Shown here in pieces: positions 20,968-33,463 of a DNA stretch of 64,000 nt. A program made the position numbers and the translations under genes. The notes below the pieces were generated by a model, which did not search any database, was not told the origin of the DNA, and saw only the letters and a program-made list of their open reading frames with translations. Position 1 is the stretch's first letter, and each line of letters starts with the position of its first letter. The DNA lies in contig JAKUCV010004446.1 of assembly GCA_028386065.3 (NCBI GenBank), positions 1-64,000 on the forward strand. The letters are read 5' to 3'. This stretch comes from Turnera subulata. Taxonomy: Eukaryota > Streptophyta > Magnoliopsida > Malpighiales > Passifloraceae.

Positions 20968-21404
20968 CATAGAGGGTTTAAGAGATTATGTACAATCATC
21001 GATTAATATATGCCTTGTATTTGTTATGTACGTGCCTTGCATTCATGTATTATGTTGTGAAGCTTCTACCGTAGTAGGGTGAGGGGATCCCAGTCTGGTA
21101 CATACCGTCCAACAGGGTTATCGGCCAGAGTGAACCCATTTCTCACTGTTTAGCAATGATAGGGGTTAATAGGCCAGCGACCTCACGCGGCGTCCTACGT
21201 CACATGTGAGTAGGCCAAGCTATCCCTTAGCGATGGTTCTTTGGCCCCCAACCAGCTGCATACCCGAGCAACTCATGCATAAGAAACCAATGTGTGATAC
21301 TTGTATGTGTGTGCTTGTCGTAAATCTGAGTACATGTGAATGAAGTGCCATTCAATTTAATAAAACAAAAGAAGTTGGAGGAAATGTGTTAATAGTGAGG
21401 ACAC
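20968..21404 (+). other. Leader of Tat-like element
   Basis: Untranslated leader between the primer-binding site and gag. No gene and no clear structure seen. Confidence 0.5.
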
Positions 21405-22709
21405 GAACTTGCGGGTACCCGGAACCCTTACACCTACTCCCTGCCTACCAGGACAACATGGCTGAGATTGGGGCTGAAGATATGACTAAGGTTAGGGAAA
21501 CCCATGCCATGCTTTCGTATCCAAGAACGATAAGGTTACTTGAGCTGTTGGAAAAACCAAAGAAGCCGACTATCAAAAGCGAAGGTGCGGGGGTCTCAAG
21601 GGCAGATGCTGGGAAGAATGAGGTTGTAGATGTTGACGACGACTCAATCGCACAAGGGGCCAAGGATGACAAAGAAAGACTCCGAATATTGGAAGAAGGA
21701 GTGAAGAGCATCAAGTTAAAATAAGGGAATGGAGTCCGACCCAATTGTCGCTGTTCCTTGGCACCTGTCTGGCTGAGAATTTTAAGATGTCTGACATTGA
21801 AAAAATCAATGGGACGGGATGCCCGAAAATCCATCTGAAGATTTATGTAAGGAAACTGAAACCAATGGGTGTGAGTGACGAGGTGATGGCCTAACTATTC
21901 CTAAGAACCTTGTCGGGTGCTGCATTACAGTGGTTCGTGTCATTAGATGAGATGAAGATAACCAAGTGGGAGGACATGGGTGCTGCATTCATGAAGCAGG
22001 ACGCCTACAACACTAAGGTAGATCTAACCAAGAGGGACTTAGAAACGACCAACCAAGAGGCGTAGGAAACTTTCTCTCTCTTTATTAAGAGGTGGAGCAA
22101 CAAAGCGACACTGATGGTGAATTGCCCCCCACCCGAAGAGCAAGTGCAGAAATAAAAACCCTCCAACCACCATACTATGATCGTATGATTGGCAATTACT
22201 ATGCTGACTTTAAAGCCCTCATCGGGGCTGGGATGCAGTTGGAAGATGCAATCGCTTCAAGAAAGATCAAGGCGGCGGTAGATGCCCCAGCACCTAGACA
22301 CTATTTCAGCTTAGCACAAGGGAAGAATACTACTGAAGTGAATTATATGTCTACTCAGACTCCTCTGCGGCTAGAGACGACACAAAGAAAGTTCACCCCT
22401 CTCCCTATGTCATTAGGGAAGTTAGTCAAAAAATCTATGGAGATAAATTTGTTGCAACCATTGGAACCTAGACCTGACCTGCCTATGAAGGGAGACCCGA
22501 ATCGGCATTGTGAATTCCATCAGATGGCTGGTCACACCACTGATAGCAGTACGCGACTCCGTCAAAACATCCAAGACCTAATAAAGAGAAATGAGACCGT
22601 CTTGACTCTGAATCCCAATACCCAAACCAACCTGTTGCCCCTGCACGGGAAATTGATGTCATATCGGTCGAGTTTTTACAAGAACGGGACTGCTTGGTTC
22701 TTGACATAA
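21405..22709 (+). pseudogene. Tat/Ogre-like gag
   Basis: Two open blocks are separated by a stop-rich stretch. The first (to 21724) has PEPLHLLPAYQDNMAEIG and a Glu/Asp-rich coiled-coil-like tail ending KERLRILEEGVKSIK. The second (22092-22709) contains PPYYDRMIGNYYADFKALIG and a C-terminal GDPNRHCEFHQMAGHTTDSS, then LRQNIQDLIKR. The CxFHxxxGHTTxxxxxLxxxIxxLI pattern is characteristic of Tat/Ogre gag, where it replaces a classical CCHC knuckle. Between the blocks, in another frame, the gag core is legible but with many stops. It cannot make a full capsid protein. Confidence 0.85.
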
Positions 22710-22979
22710 GCGAGTACATAGATTCAGAAGAGGAAGTGGATGTTATCACAAGGTCTGGAGGAATAGACAAACAAATCCCCCTTTGACTTGATGAACCTAA
22801 AGAAGCAGACGACAGAACCTGAGGGGGATGCAGTTATCAAGCAATTGAAGAAAACACAGGCGAATGTGTCAATCTAGGGGCTATTGATGTCTTCCCAACT
22901 GCACCGTGATAAGGTCCTACAAGTTCCCGGCAAGGCTCATGTCCCCGTCGACACTGCGCCTAAGGAGCTGGCATACATG

Positions 22980-23365
22980 ATAACCAGCACACGCTGAAGC
23001 ACTGTACATTACAATTCACGCCAAAGGGAGTCAAATTCCTCTGGTTCTGATAGACAACGGGTCAGCTCTGAATCTATGCCCACTGAAGGTGGCAAGTTTG
23101 CTAGGGTTTGGCACCAAATATTTCTTTCCTTCTCAGACGATGGTAAAAACATATGACAATGCTAAAAGAGAAGTTTTGGGGATGATCAAACTTGAAGTGA
23201 CTATAGGGCCCGCCCCTTCGCAGTAGAGTTTGAAGTGCTTGATATAGCGTCGAGTTTCAACTTGCTCCTAGGAAGACCTTGGTTGCATCAGGTTCAGGCA
23301 GTAGCTTCCACCTTGCACTAGATGCTTAGGTTCCCATATAAAAGAGGTATGGTTACGATCAGAGG
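22980..23365 (+). pseudogene. Tat/Ogre-like protease, interrupted by Athila
   Basis: The plus strand encodes PLVLIDNGSALNLCPLKVAS at about 23035-23100, with the catalytic D-N-G-S typical of Tat proteases, then SQTMVKTYDNAKREVLGMIK and LEVTIGP. In a shifted frame it continues with FEVLDIASSFNLLLGRPWLH. At 23365 it is cut by the Athila insertion. The reading resumes after 60122. The order and motifs are those of the retropepsin that processes Gag-Pol. Confidence 0.85.
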
Positions 23366-23370
23366 GGATA

Positions 23371-25200
23371 TGATAACATCTAAATGTTAGTGTTTTTATG
23401 ATGGTTTTGAATGGCTTTTTCTATGTATTCTTGATCAATTATGTGTATAATCTTTATATTATTGTGTCTTTTCATGAATTGTGTCAATTAGTACTTCAAA
23501 TTTGCTAATTAAGTGTTTTTATCAGGAATTTATTATTTCTATTGAAGAATGGAAGCTTTTTAGCCAAGGTTGGAAACCAAGCCCAACTTAGGAAATTTTC
23601 TGCAGTGAGCACAACCGACTATTTTGAAGATTTCGGGAGATCTAGGCAGTGAAATTAAGTGAGAGAAATTGAGGACGAAAATAGACTTCCAGAGCTTTCT
23701 ATAGATTAAATTTCATAATTTACAAGGAGCAGTAGTTATTTTAATCCAGCCCAGGATGCCGATTTTTCTATGCCGACCCAGGCCCAGTGTTTCGGCGATA
23801 TCTTGAGCAAAAAAAGTCCAATTGAAGAGTTATTTTTATGAAAAGAAAGCTGAAAGAATTATCCAGAACTTTTCGGAAGAGCCTAACGCCCAGTTCAGAT
23901 GTCTTCTAGGAGTTACATGACATGTAAGTTTTGGGTCAGACAACAGCCAAAAGTCCAACTTGGAGTGCAAGTCAAGAATTCAATTTCCATTCAAAGAAGG
24001 GGAACCCCACCAACTTCCAGCAGCTAAAGACAGTATAAAAGGACCCCCTAGGTCGACATATTTAGGAGGCAGAAGTCAGAGGGCGAAGCTCTGCCGAATT
24101 GGTTAGTTATTAGGTTACACACACTAGTAGGGTTAGGGTTTTCTACTCTTTTGGATCCTCTAGGTGGTGCCGAATTCCTCATCCAATTTCAAAGGTTATT
24201 CCCCACAACAATTCAACGTTTTTCTAGAAATATTTGAAGGTTTAAAGTCACGGAATCACCAGTCCAATTCCAGTAGAAATCGACACTAAGAGGAGCACAA
24301 GTCGACGCCTTCATCGCCAACACAAATCGGCTACCCGACTTCCCTACTTTCTCTTCTTATCGTTTTTCTTCCTGTTAAATTGTTTACTTGATGAATTCTT
24401 GTGAGATATTGAATGATTGCTATTTTATTATGAGGAAATAATTCTCTAATCTAGGATTAGGGATGTAGCCAATTACTTCTATGGTTTTATTATCTATGGA
24501 TTGATGTTTATTCAATTGATTGTGTTCATTGTTCAGTCTATATGTCCCGAATTTATTATCTACTTTGGATTGATTCTTATAGATTGCAACATGTGAGAGC
24601 TGCGTGATTTATATGATGATACCTAGAAGAACATAGATTGATTGATGCTAAAATATGCGAGAGCTGATAGTTTCTTAGGGCTTGATTGATTGTTTTGTGT
24701 TAATGAGTTTAATATTGATGCTAGGCTATGCGAGAGCTAGGTAGTAATCTTTGCTGAATATTTGATTCAACATGCGAGAGCTAAGGATTAAGAAATTAGA
24801 AACAATTGCCCATAATCACACATCAACATAGATATCGACTCCATGAATAATAAACCTAGAAAGTAATTGCGTGAACCCCGATTTTTTAGATTGCGTTAGA
24901 TATTGATAGAACTTTGTTTAGATTAAGTTTGCGATTTTATTTTTTTCCTTCTCACCTAGTCGACATCACCCTACACCATCTTTAATTTGATTTGCCTAGA
25001 TAATCATAAGCTGTGACATTAGATAGTACTTATTTCCCTTGTTCCGTGGATCGACCTTGATTAGACTACTACACTACATAGTACACTGTGCGCTCGCAGT
25101 TAACAAACGTTGCGTTTACTCGTGAGTTATGTGTGTGTCATGTAGTGAATTGATCAAGAATTATAAATTTGAAAAAGTCAAGCGTAAAAATAACGCATCA
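23371..25200 (+). repeat. Athila 5' LTR
   Basis: 1830 bp from TGATAACATCTAAATG to AAAAATAACGCATCA, next to the primer-binding site. It pairs with 33464-35072 plus 60077-60117. The 3' copy lacks about 190 bp around the segment equivalent to 23830-24020. No protein coding potential is seen in it. Confidence 0.93.
24034..24040 (+). promoter_or_regulatory. TATA box of Athila 5' LTR
   Basis: TATAAAA in context gacagtataaaaggaccccc. The 3' LTR has the equivalent gagagtataaatggaccccc near 33939, so the context is kept around one change. Confidence 0.6.
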
Positions 25201-25209
25201 AGCTTTTTC

Positions 25210-25227
25210 TGGCGCCGTTGCCGGGGA
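25210..25227 (+). other. Athila primer-binding site
   Basis: TGGCGCCGTTGCCGGGGA, which I recognise as the Asp-tRNA-type site of Athila elements, nine bases inside the LTR end. Confidence 0.88.
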
Positions 25228-25362
25228 ACAAACGGTTTTAATATTATTGAGATTGCAACTAGATTACTTTAGGTTTTATTTTTCGCATTAGTTTCTTTTA
25301 TTTCTTTTTATTTTCTTTAATCGATTTTTGTTTTCTTTTTTTAGTGTTGTCGATTTTGGTTG

Positions 25363-27050
25363 ATGCCCAAGACGAGACATGGTGCTTCATCGAGTCCAAT
25401 TCCTGAGATCAATCCGGAGATCGAGAGAACCTTACACAAGCAACTACGCGCGAACAAGCGAAAGCAGAAGCAAGTCGTGGAGCCTGTGGAGTTTCTTCAA
25501 GACACTGAAATAGAAGAGGGAGTAGAAGTTGTAGCAGACAATTTTGAGACAGTCATCATGGCAGAAGAAGGAAACAAGACATTGCGTGACTACGCAACAC
25601 CAAGTTTGGATCTTGTGCAGTCGAGCATTGCAAGGCCAGCGATCAATGCCAACAATTTCGAACTGAAGACAACACTCATTCACATGGTGCAACAGGAACA
25701 ATTTGGAGGCTTCGATAATGAGGACCCGAATCAACATTTACAGACGTTTACAGAGATTTGTGATTTGATCAAGATCAATGGAGCGACTGATGATGCAATT
25801 CGACTTCGTTTATTTCCGTTTTCTTTGCAAGGCATGGCTAAGAAGTGGTTGAAGTCAGGAGCAGCTGCAACATACAAGACGTGGGAGGAGATTTCAAAGG
25901 CTTTTCTTGAAAAATATTATCCACCTGATAAAGCAGCACGTATCCGGAGCAATATTACATGATTCACTCAATTCGATGGAGAAAGTTTCTGTGAAGCATG
26001 GGAACGTTACAAGGATCTTATTCAAGGATGCCCACAACATGGATCACAATGAGCCTTTGTGCATGAGTTTGGACGCAGCTTCAGGAGGGACATTCATGGC
26101 GCAAGCACCAGATGTGGCATATCAGAAATTGGAGACGATGGCAATTAACAGTTACCAAAGCTCTTCACGATCAAACAACAAGCGAGTAGCTGGAATTCAG
26201 GAAGTGGAGACAGTGACAATGCTTAATTCAAAGCTAGATTTTTTGAGTCAGCAGGTAAAATCATGTGTTTCTACTGTTATGCCGAGTTTAATATGTGATA
26301 AATGTGCAGGTGCTGGACACAATTCAATGAATTGTCCAACTGGAGACGAGTTGACCATTGAGCAGATGAACTACATTCATCAACGCCAACAACAACAAGG
26401 ACCCTACACCAACACATACAATCCAGAATGGAGGAATCATCCTAATTTCTCATGGAGGGAGAGCAACCCGAACCAGCAAGGTGGTTTTCAAAGAAACGAT
26501 TATGGGCAGAAGAGTTCAAGCATGCAAATTCCGAAGAATCAAGACATGGATCTTACAACTATGATGAAAGCCATAATGGAGACTTAACGTATGCAAACGG
26601 AGATGATGCAAGGATTCAACAATCGGATGGCGAATGTGAAGACTCACTCGAAGATGCTTGAGATGCAACTTGCGCAGCAAGCAGAGGCGATCATGAGGAC
26701 ACCAGGAAACCTACCGGGATAGCCCATAGTTATTCCGAGAGAGCAAGTCAAGGCTGTAGCACTTAGAAGCGAAAAGCAATTAGATGATCCCTATCCACCT
26801 AAAGAAGATGAAGCTGACACCATCATTAAGCAAGAAGAAGAAGATGAGCAACCAAAAGGGAAGAAGCAGTTACCAGAAAAGGAAGTAGAGGAAAAGAAGC
26901 AATAGCAAGAGAAGTGGATTCCCAAGTGGAAACTAGCAAAACAGAAAAGAGAGAAACCGAAGGAGATATGGCCTGAATTCAAAGCTTACGAACCACCTTT
27001 TCCATTCCCTCAGCAACTTCAGCAGTGCAAGAAAGACGAACAATTTGGGA
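25363..27050 (+). pseudogene. Athila gag
   Basis: I start it at the ATG at 25363 (MPKTRHG). The first 200 codons are open and include LRDYATPSLDLVQSSIARPA, then NNFELKTTLIHMVQQEQFGG, DPNQHLQTFTEICDLIKING and RLFPFSLQGMAKKWL, all typical of Athila gag. A stop at about 25962 is followed by a shifted frame (to 26587) with a zinc knuckle CX2CX4HX4C (CDKCAGAGHNSMNC) at 26294-26335. A Glu/Lys-rich C-terminal part follows up to about 27000 with more stops. In function it would be the capsid and nucleocapsid precursor. Confidence 0.9.
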
Positions 27051-27214
27051 GATTCTTTGAGCACTTAAAGAAATTGCATATTAATGTTCCATTTACTGAA
27101 GTTATTTCTCAAATGCCTGCTTATGCTAAATTTCTCAAAGAAATTTTGTCCAGGTAAAGGAAGCTAGAAGATTATGAGACAGTGGCTTTGAGAGAGGAGT
27201 ACATGCAATCCTGC

Positions 27215-27666
27215 AGAACAAGCTGCCGCTGAAACTGAAGGACCCTGGAAGTTTCTCTATTCCTTGTAATATTGGTTCTATGTGCATTGAACGTGCTCTA
27301 TGTGATTTGGGAGCCAGTGTTAGTCTTATTCTAAAGCGAATTGCTGAGAAGCTAGATATTGGAGATATAAAGCCGACTACCATCTCTCTTCAGCTTGTGG
27401 ATCGATCTGTCAAATATCCAGTGGGGATATTGGAGGATATTCCAATCAAGGTTGGGAAGTTCTTTGTGCCAGTCGATTTTGTGGTGCTCGACATGGAGAT
27501 TGATTTTCAAATGCCGATTATTCTTGGAAGGCCGTTCTTAGCTACTGTTGGAGCTCAAATTGATGTTTGTGATGGAAAGCTTACTTTAAGGATTGGGAAT
27601 GAGAAAATCGAGTTCAATGTCCTCCGTGCTACCGAAGGACCATTTGAAGAAGACAGTTGTTTCTGA
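27215..27666 (+). pseudogene. Athila protease
   Basis: The block SIPCNIGSMCIERALCDLGA followed by SVSLI carries the Athila-type active site (D-L-G-A-S) at about 27305-27330. It continues with QLVDRSVKYPVGILEDIPIK and MPIILGRPFLATVGAQIDV, the flap and the ILGRPFL strand of retropepsins. It is open from 27280 to its stop at 27664. Normally RT would follow in the same frame; here integrase-side sequence begins only about 50 bp later. Confidence 0.9.
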
Positions 27667-27717
27667 GTTGATTCTAATGTGAAAGACGAGAGGCAAAAGG
27701 AGGAGAAGCCAATTAGT

Positions 27718-29060
27718 GACGCACTGCCGGACGATTACCTCGCCATGGTCAAGGCGATTTCTACTAAAGAAACTCCTTGGTACGCCGATTTCGTCAACTA
27801 CCTTGTAAGCAGAATTTTACCACCAGGGATTTTATGGCATTAAAAGAAGAAATTTCTTGCCGATGTGCAAGACTATTTTTGGGAAGAGCCGCTACTTTTC
27901 AAAAGGTGCAATGACAACATCACTCGAAGATGCATTCCTGAAGACAAAAATAAGGCAATTCTGTAGCAGTGTCAAGCCGCACCTTATGGAGGACACTTTG
28001 GCGCAAGGAAAATTGCCACGAAGGTATTGCAATAGGCATTTTGTTAGCCTTCAATGTTTTCTGATGCAAAATCTTTTGTGAAAGCATGTGACAAATGCCA
28101 ACGAGCAGGAAATATCAGTAGAAGGAACGAGATGTGCAACAAGGAATTCAAGAAGTAGAGCTATTCGACGTTTGGGATATCGATTTTATGGGGCCATTCC
28201 TTGCATCATTCTCTAATCGATACATCCTAGTTGCGGTAGACTACGTGTCTAAATGGGTAGAAGCAGTCGCAGTACCTCATGATGATGGAAAGACAGTTAT
28301 TAATTTTCTCAAAAAGAATATTTTCACCAGATTTGGTACTCCACGCAAAATCATTAGTGATGGAGGGACACACTTTTGCAATAAGAGGTTTGAGGAGTTA
28401 TTGAGGAAATACGGAGTGAAGCACAAAATTGCGACAACATATCATCCACAAACAAGTGGACAAGCTGAGGTTTCTAACCGGGAAATAAAGAGGATACTAG
28501 AGAAGACAGTGAATCCTAACCGGAAGGATTGGTCATCAAAGTTAGACGATGCACTATGGGCATACCGAACTGCACACAAGACACCAATAGGGACCACTCC
28601 CTACAAGTTGGTCTATGGAAAGTCATGCCATCTGCCTGTAGAGATCCAACACAAAGCTTATTGGGCAATTAAAGCTCTAAATTTCGACTTGAAGAAAGCT
28701 GGAGAAAGGCGTCTACTTCAACTTGATGAGCTTGAAGAATTGCGATTAGAAGCCTATCAGAATGCAAAGATCTACAAAGAAAGAACAAAGAGATGGCACG
28801 ATAAGCACATCATTAGATACAAAATCAAGGAAGGTGACCAAGTTTTGCTGTACAATTCAAGATTGAAGTTATTTCCTGGAAAGCTGAGGTCGAGACAGTC
28901 AGGACCCTTTATTGTAAAGAAGGTCTATCAGCATGGAGCAGTAGATATATGGAGTGAAAGAAGCAGAATTTTCAAAGTGAATGGTCAAAGGTTGAAGCTC
29001 TACAATCAAGGCGATTTTCATGGGAGGCGATTCACCGAAAAGCTTCATGATCTACCATAA
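27718..29060 (+). pseudogene. Athila integrase
   Basis: It opens with PWYADFVNYLVSRILPPG and KKFLADVQDYFWEEPLLF (27770-27890), the segment between RNase H and integrase in Athila pol. Zinc-binding residues are partly readable (GGHFGARKIATKVL, then KACDKCQRAGN near 28085). The catalytic core is in one open frame of 308 codons (28134-29060): [11 protein letters not shown] (first Asp), [12 protein letters not shown] (second Asp) and [18 protein letters not shown] (Glu), so the D-D-E triad is present. The C-terminal [20 protein letters not shown] is the usual GPY/F-like module. Only the N-terminal part is broken by stops. Confidence 0.9.
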
Positions 29061-29633
29061 CCGCCCATCCATCCAGTCCAGCTAAGATGACAGGAAAGAA
29101 GCGCTGTGTGGGAGGCAACCCACAATTTAAGGTAGTTTTAGTGTTTTGAGTCATTTATTTTTAATAATTTTTGTTTTTGTTTTTGAGTCTATGCAGATTG
29201 CTAGAAAGAAGGAATTTTTCGAGGAGAGATCAACCACATTGAGGAAGGGTCAAGATGAATTCTTCATCAAATTAACCAGAGAAGCTTTTCCTAAACTCAA
29301 ACTTTTACTTTTCTGTGTAATTTGTGTGATGATTTGCTTGAGTGCTTTGTTGGATTTTATTTGTTTTGATGCATTCATATACATTTAGCACTTACCCTTA
29401 GGTTCCGATGGCAAGCTTATAACAAACTAGGCTTATTTAGAGGAGACAATTTTTAGGATTAGTTTTTAGGATTTTCTTTATTTTTCTAGCACCCTGGGAT
29501 TTTTCACTTGTCATAATCCATTAAAAAGATAAAAATAAAAAAAATAGAAAATCACAAAAAAATAGAAAAACATTTCAGAAAAACACAAAAAATCGGAAAA
29601 ATAAAAAAAAATGGGGTTAGGATATACCGATTA
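29061..29633 (+). other. Athila spacer between integrase and the GC-rich block
   Basis: AT-rich. A short open frame at 29146-29388 encodes a Lys-rich stretch flanked by hydrophobic ends; I do not recognise it. A-rich runs fill 29515-29625. Confidence 0.4.
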
Positions 29634-29903
29634 GTGCACTGTGGCGCACAAGGAGGACAATTAGGGCGCCCACGGGCTAGGAAAGGCACACCAACCCGCG
29701 CATCAGCACGTACCAAGGCGCGCCAACGCACAGGTCAGCGCGCACCAACCAGCCCGGCCGGACGCACCACAGGCGCACCCGAGAGCACCCAGGCACCAAT
29801 CGACGCACCCGCAGGCGAACACGCAGGTGCGCCAATCTGCACCAAAGGCATGCCAAAACCCGAGAGCATAGGGAGCCCATGCACCGACTCCAATTTTTTT
29901 TAG
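29634..29903 (+). repeat. GC-rich block with repeated GCGCACCAA-type words in Athila spacer
   Basis: About 270 bp rich in gcgcacc, ggcgcgcc and caccaac words, in an otherwise AT-rich element. An 89-codon open frame (Ala/Arg/Pro/Thr-rich) spans it on the plus strand, and two frames are open on the minus strand, as expected from composition alone. Coding is unlikely. Confidence 0.6.
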
Positions 29904-30151
29904 GGGCACCCCTTTGTAATTATTTTTTAGTTAGTCCTAGACCCAGCAAAAATATATATAGGTTAGTATTCCTTTAGTTTTTAGGATTAGGATTTAGTTT
30001 TTTTTATTATTTCATTTAGGGATTTTCTAATCCTTGGAGAAATAGGATTCCTAGAACACACCTACTTTGAATACTAGTTTGAGGAGGATTCCTAGCACCC
30101 ATAGGACTAGAAGTCGGCACCAACACATCCTTTTCCACCGCCTCTAGAGCC

Positions 30152-30159
30152 TATAAATA
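30152..30159 (+). promoter_or_regulatory. Possible internal TATA box upstream of the Athila envelope-position ORF
   Basis: TATAAATA in context agagcctataaatacacaccc, about 157 bp before the first ATG of the downstream ORF, followed by C-rich leader-like sequence. It could drive a separate transcript; not proven. Confidence 0.4.
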
Positions 30160-30308
30160 CACACCCATACCCCCCATATTTTTCCACACCAAAATCATTC
30201 AAGCTCTAGACGTCCACACACCTAGTGCCGATTTTATTTCCCTAGCACCCTTTAGATTTTTCTTTGATTTTTCTTTTCGTCTCCTACTCCCTTCAGCCTT
30301 AGTTCAAG

Positions 30309-31606
30309 ATGAATTTTCCCAAGAGCAACCCTAGGATGGCCAACACCAACCCTTGCCGACCCAACTTCACCATCACCGACCATACCTAGCGCTTTATACC
30401 TATGCCTAAGTTTACCGAGTACAATCCGGGATGGATTTCTGAAGAGAATCGCGCTAGGTTTGACAAGCTGATTAGGAGGCCTCTAGTTCTTACGAGGTAC
30501 ATTAATTTTGAGGTGGTTGAATCTTACAATCTTGAGGATCCGATTGGCAAGTATCTTGCCAACATAGGACTAGTTGATTTTTGCAAGATTAGGGAGCTGT
30601 CATACGAGGAGCTTACTTATGATTTTCTTGCTACTTTTGGGTATGACGTGGATCTCAAGGACATTCATGATCCCGGCTATGTCAAGTTTTGGCTTGCAAG
30701 GAAAGATTATGAGATTAGCTTAATTGATTTCAACAAGATTTTTGGTTTTGATGCCGAAGGATGGCGAGTTCCTAGCTGTGGCTTTAATGCAAGTGTCATG
30801 TGGAATACACTTTGCAGTACTTCATATGCGCACTTGAATGGCTTAGCTAATGACTTGTGCATTAAGGACAATGCACTGAGGTATTTATACCGAGTTTTGG
30901 CACACTCTTTCTTTGGAAGAACCAAAGATGCACACAACGTACAATGTGATGAGCTTTTTGTACTCTTTTGCATGGTACACGGGTACAAACTCAATGGAGG
31001 ACTCATATTTGCAAAGGAGAAGATGAGATAGCATGTGGAGGGTTGATCACTCATATTGTGAAATTCTTAGGAATTAACCTAGATCCCTACACTTTGACCC
31101 CTTCTAACCCCACAATTGAGTCTGTGCATAAGCATGTAGCCTCAGCAATGGCCTTAGAACTCCATGAACCCATTAATCCATATCCTTTTAGTGATGAAGC
31201 AGAGGTTGATGAGGAATGCTTTTGTGTTAGCACACAACCGATCCACCGTAAGCCACCATCGTCTACATCATCCATGGAATCCGATTCCTCCAACATCTTC
31301 GACTTTCTCATGGGATGGGAAGCTCAAGTTGATGGCATCGCCAATCTCAACAAGACCACCGGAGAATTACTCTCTCAAATGGATAAGTTGGCTGACATTG
31401 TTGATAAGTTAGGGAGAGTCATGTGCGGAAAATTGGATGAACAAGAGAAGACCATCGCGCAACTTAGGAAGAAGCTAGAGAACATTGGGAACACACTTGC
31501 GAAGGAGAGTTTCATGCATCATCTTTCAATGTGTTGTGTTTTTATTGCTTTATGTGTTTATTTTTATAGGATGCACTACAAACTAGTCATCCTTGTGGCA
31601 ATTTAA
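30309..31606 (+). pseudogene. Athila envelope-position ORF
   Basis: The first ATG is at 30309; an in-frame TAG at 30387 is followed by an open frame from 30402 (MPKFTEYNPGWISEENRARF) to 31031. After a stop and frameshift it continues to 31606. Text such as LRYLYRVLAHSFFGRTKDAH, then ELFVLFCMVHGYKLNGG, matches the Athila ORF1-type protein family. The C-terminal part has a predicted coiled coil (DKLGRVMCGKLDEQEKTIAQ then LRKKLE) and ends with a hydrophobic segment, MCCVFIALCVYFYRMHYKLV, that could be membrane-spanning. The position and the C-terminal hydrophobic segment are why it is called envelope-like; no envelope function is shown. Confidence 0.8.
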
Positions 31607-33450
31607 ATTTCATGTCAATTGTGTTTAATTTTGATGTCATGAACACCTAGTGGCAATGCAATTTTGATTTCTCTATCTCTCTTATGGTTGAATGTTACTT
31701 TCTCTCTTACTTGGATTATCTTTTGTTATGTGCAATATATGTTTCAATCTAAGTTTGAGGAGAATGCCTCTCCTATGTGCCCATCTTTTTATCCTTTATT
31801 TCTTTTCTTTCTTCGCCAATGAGGACATTGTCCGATTTACGTTTGAGGAGGGGGAACAATTTTTTTTGCAATTTGTTTGTTTTTGATTTGATAGTGTCAA
31901 TAAAGAGCATGTTTTTTACTTTAATATATTGAGTATGCATATTTTTTATTCTAGATTACTTAGTAAAAAGCCATTACTTTTTCAAAAAAATTGTTTTCAA
32001 AATCGTTTTCAACTTTATTTTTCAAAATTGCTTTCAAAATTCTTTTCCAAATTGTTTTTTTAAAAAAAAAACAACAAAAAAATCGACAAGATAAATTTTT
32101 TTTTCGAAAAACCCAAAAAAAATTTCTTTGTTTTTCAAATTATTTTCAAACCCACCATTCTATGATGAAGATGATTTTGTTGATAGATAACCAGGAGAGT
32201 TACTTTGAGTTTTTGAATTCTTTTTCTTTTAGATGCATGAAGTTTGATTTTTGATTGATCTTGTGTTCATGCTTAGTTACGATGAATTCATGCAAGTTCT
32301 AGCATTCTTTGCCTAGCATTTTTCGATACCCTATGCATTATTTTTCAAATTTTTGACGTCAACATATATGTCCTAGAAAATGTTTTCAAAACTTTTCAAA
32401 ACGAATTTTTCTCATAGATGCTCAATGAAAGAGATGATTTAGGCATTCTTTATTTAAACCAACAAGCCAATAAAAAGTCTACCCTTTATCATTATCCCTT
32501 GTTTAACTCCTTTGAGCCTAAATCATGGTAGCTAATTTTTCTTTCTTTACCCACACTTTATCCACCTTTAACCCTTTGAAACCTTATAACTACCATTCTT
32601 TTCTTTCATTATCCATACCCTATTTTCCAAAGTTCCTTAAGAGATTTTTGTTCTATGTTTCTATCAAGATTTTTTCTATGATAAGTACAATTGTACCGTA
32701 TCTTTCCATATCCAAGAAGATCTATGCATTGAAGATGTTTGCACTTTCAATTGTTTCAAGTATATTATGGAATGTCAAGCGCAGAAAAAAAAACAAAAAA
32801 AGAAAAAATTCAACAAAGTCGATTCAAAAAAAAAGAAAAAAAATTCAGAAAAAATTCAAAAAGAGATGAGAAATTGTGCAATCAATGGTTTCTGAAACAA
32901 GTTGAATTTTCTTTTGATGATCACATGAAGGATGTTACTTCAAGACTTGCACTTTGAGAATTCTTTTCAATCTCTTGATATTGCACATTGGAATCTTTTC
33001 TTAAGTGAATTTTTGAGCTTTGATTTACTATATAACTTTTCTTTGATCAACCTTTACCCAAGATCCCCATTACACTCTTTGTAAAGTCCTATTGATCTTT
33101 TTTAGAGTGTTTATTCATAATAGTGGAGTCAAGTTCTGGAATTTGCCTATGGGACTAGTTTTCAAATTTTCATGTCGTCAATTCATTCTTGCATGCATAT
33201 GGGAAGTCGTTTTTTGCTAAGTGATTTGTGTGAAAGCTCGTGCGGGTAAATCTGACTATTGCATGGATGCTTTTTCATGATATTTTCTTTCTTCCTTGGC
33301 ATTTGATCTTAAACGTTTTTTCATAAGCTCTTAGTGATTATCTTGGAAGTCTTGACATGAATTCTTTTTGATTGTGTGATCTAGTGGAGATTTTCAAAAC
33401 CCTCATTTGGTTTATTTTGTTTTATTTGCTTGAGGACAAGAAAACTTTAA
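31607..33450 (+). other. Athila 3' untranslated region
   Basis: AT-rich sequence with long T and A runs (for example 31980-32130 and 32785-32870). Short open frames here are low-complexity Lys or Phe-rich and are not credible genes. Confidence 0.6.
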
Positions 33451-33463
33451 GTTTGAGGAGATT
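33451..33463 (+). other. Athila polypurine tract
   Basis: gtttgaggagatt directly before the 3' LTR start TGATAAC at 33464. It is the expected plus-strand primer site. Confidence 0.7.
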
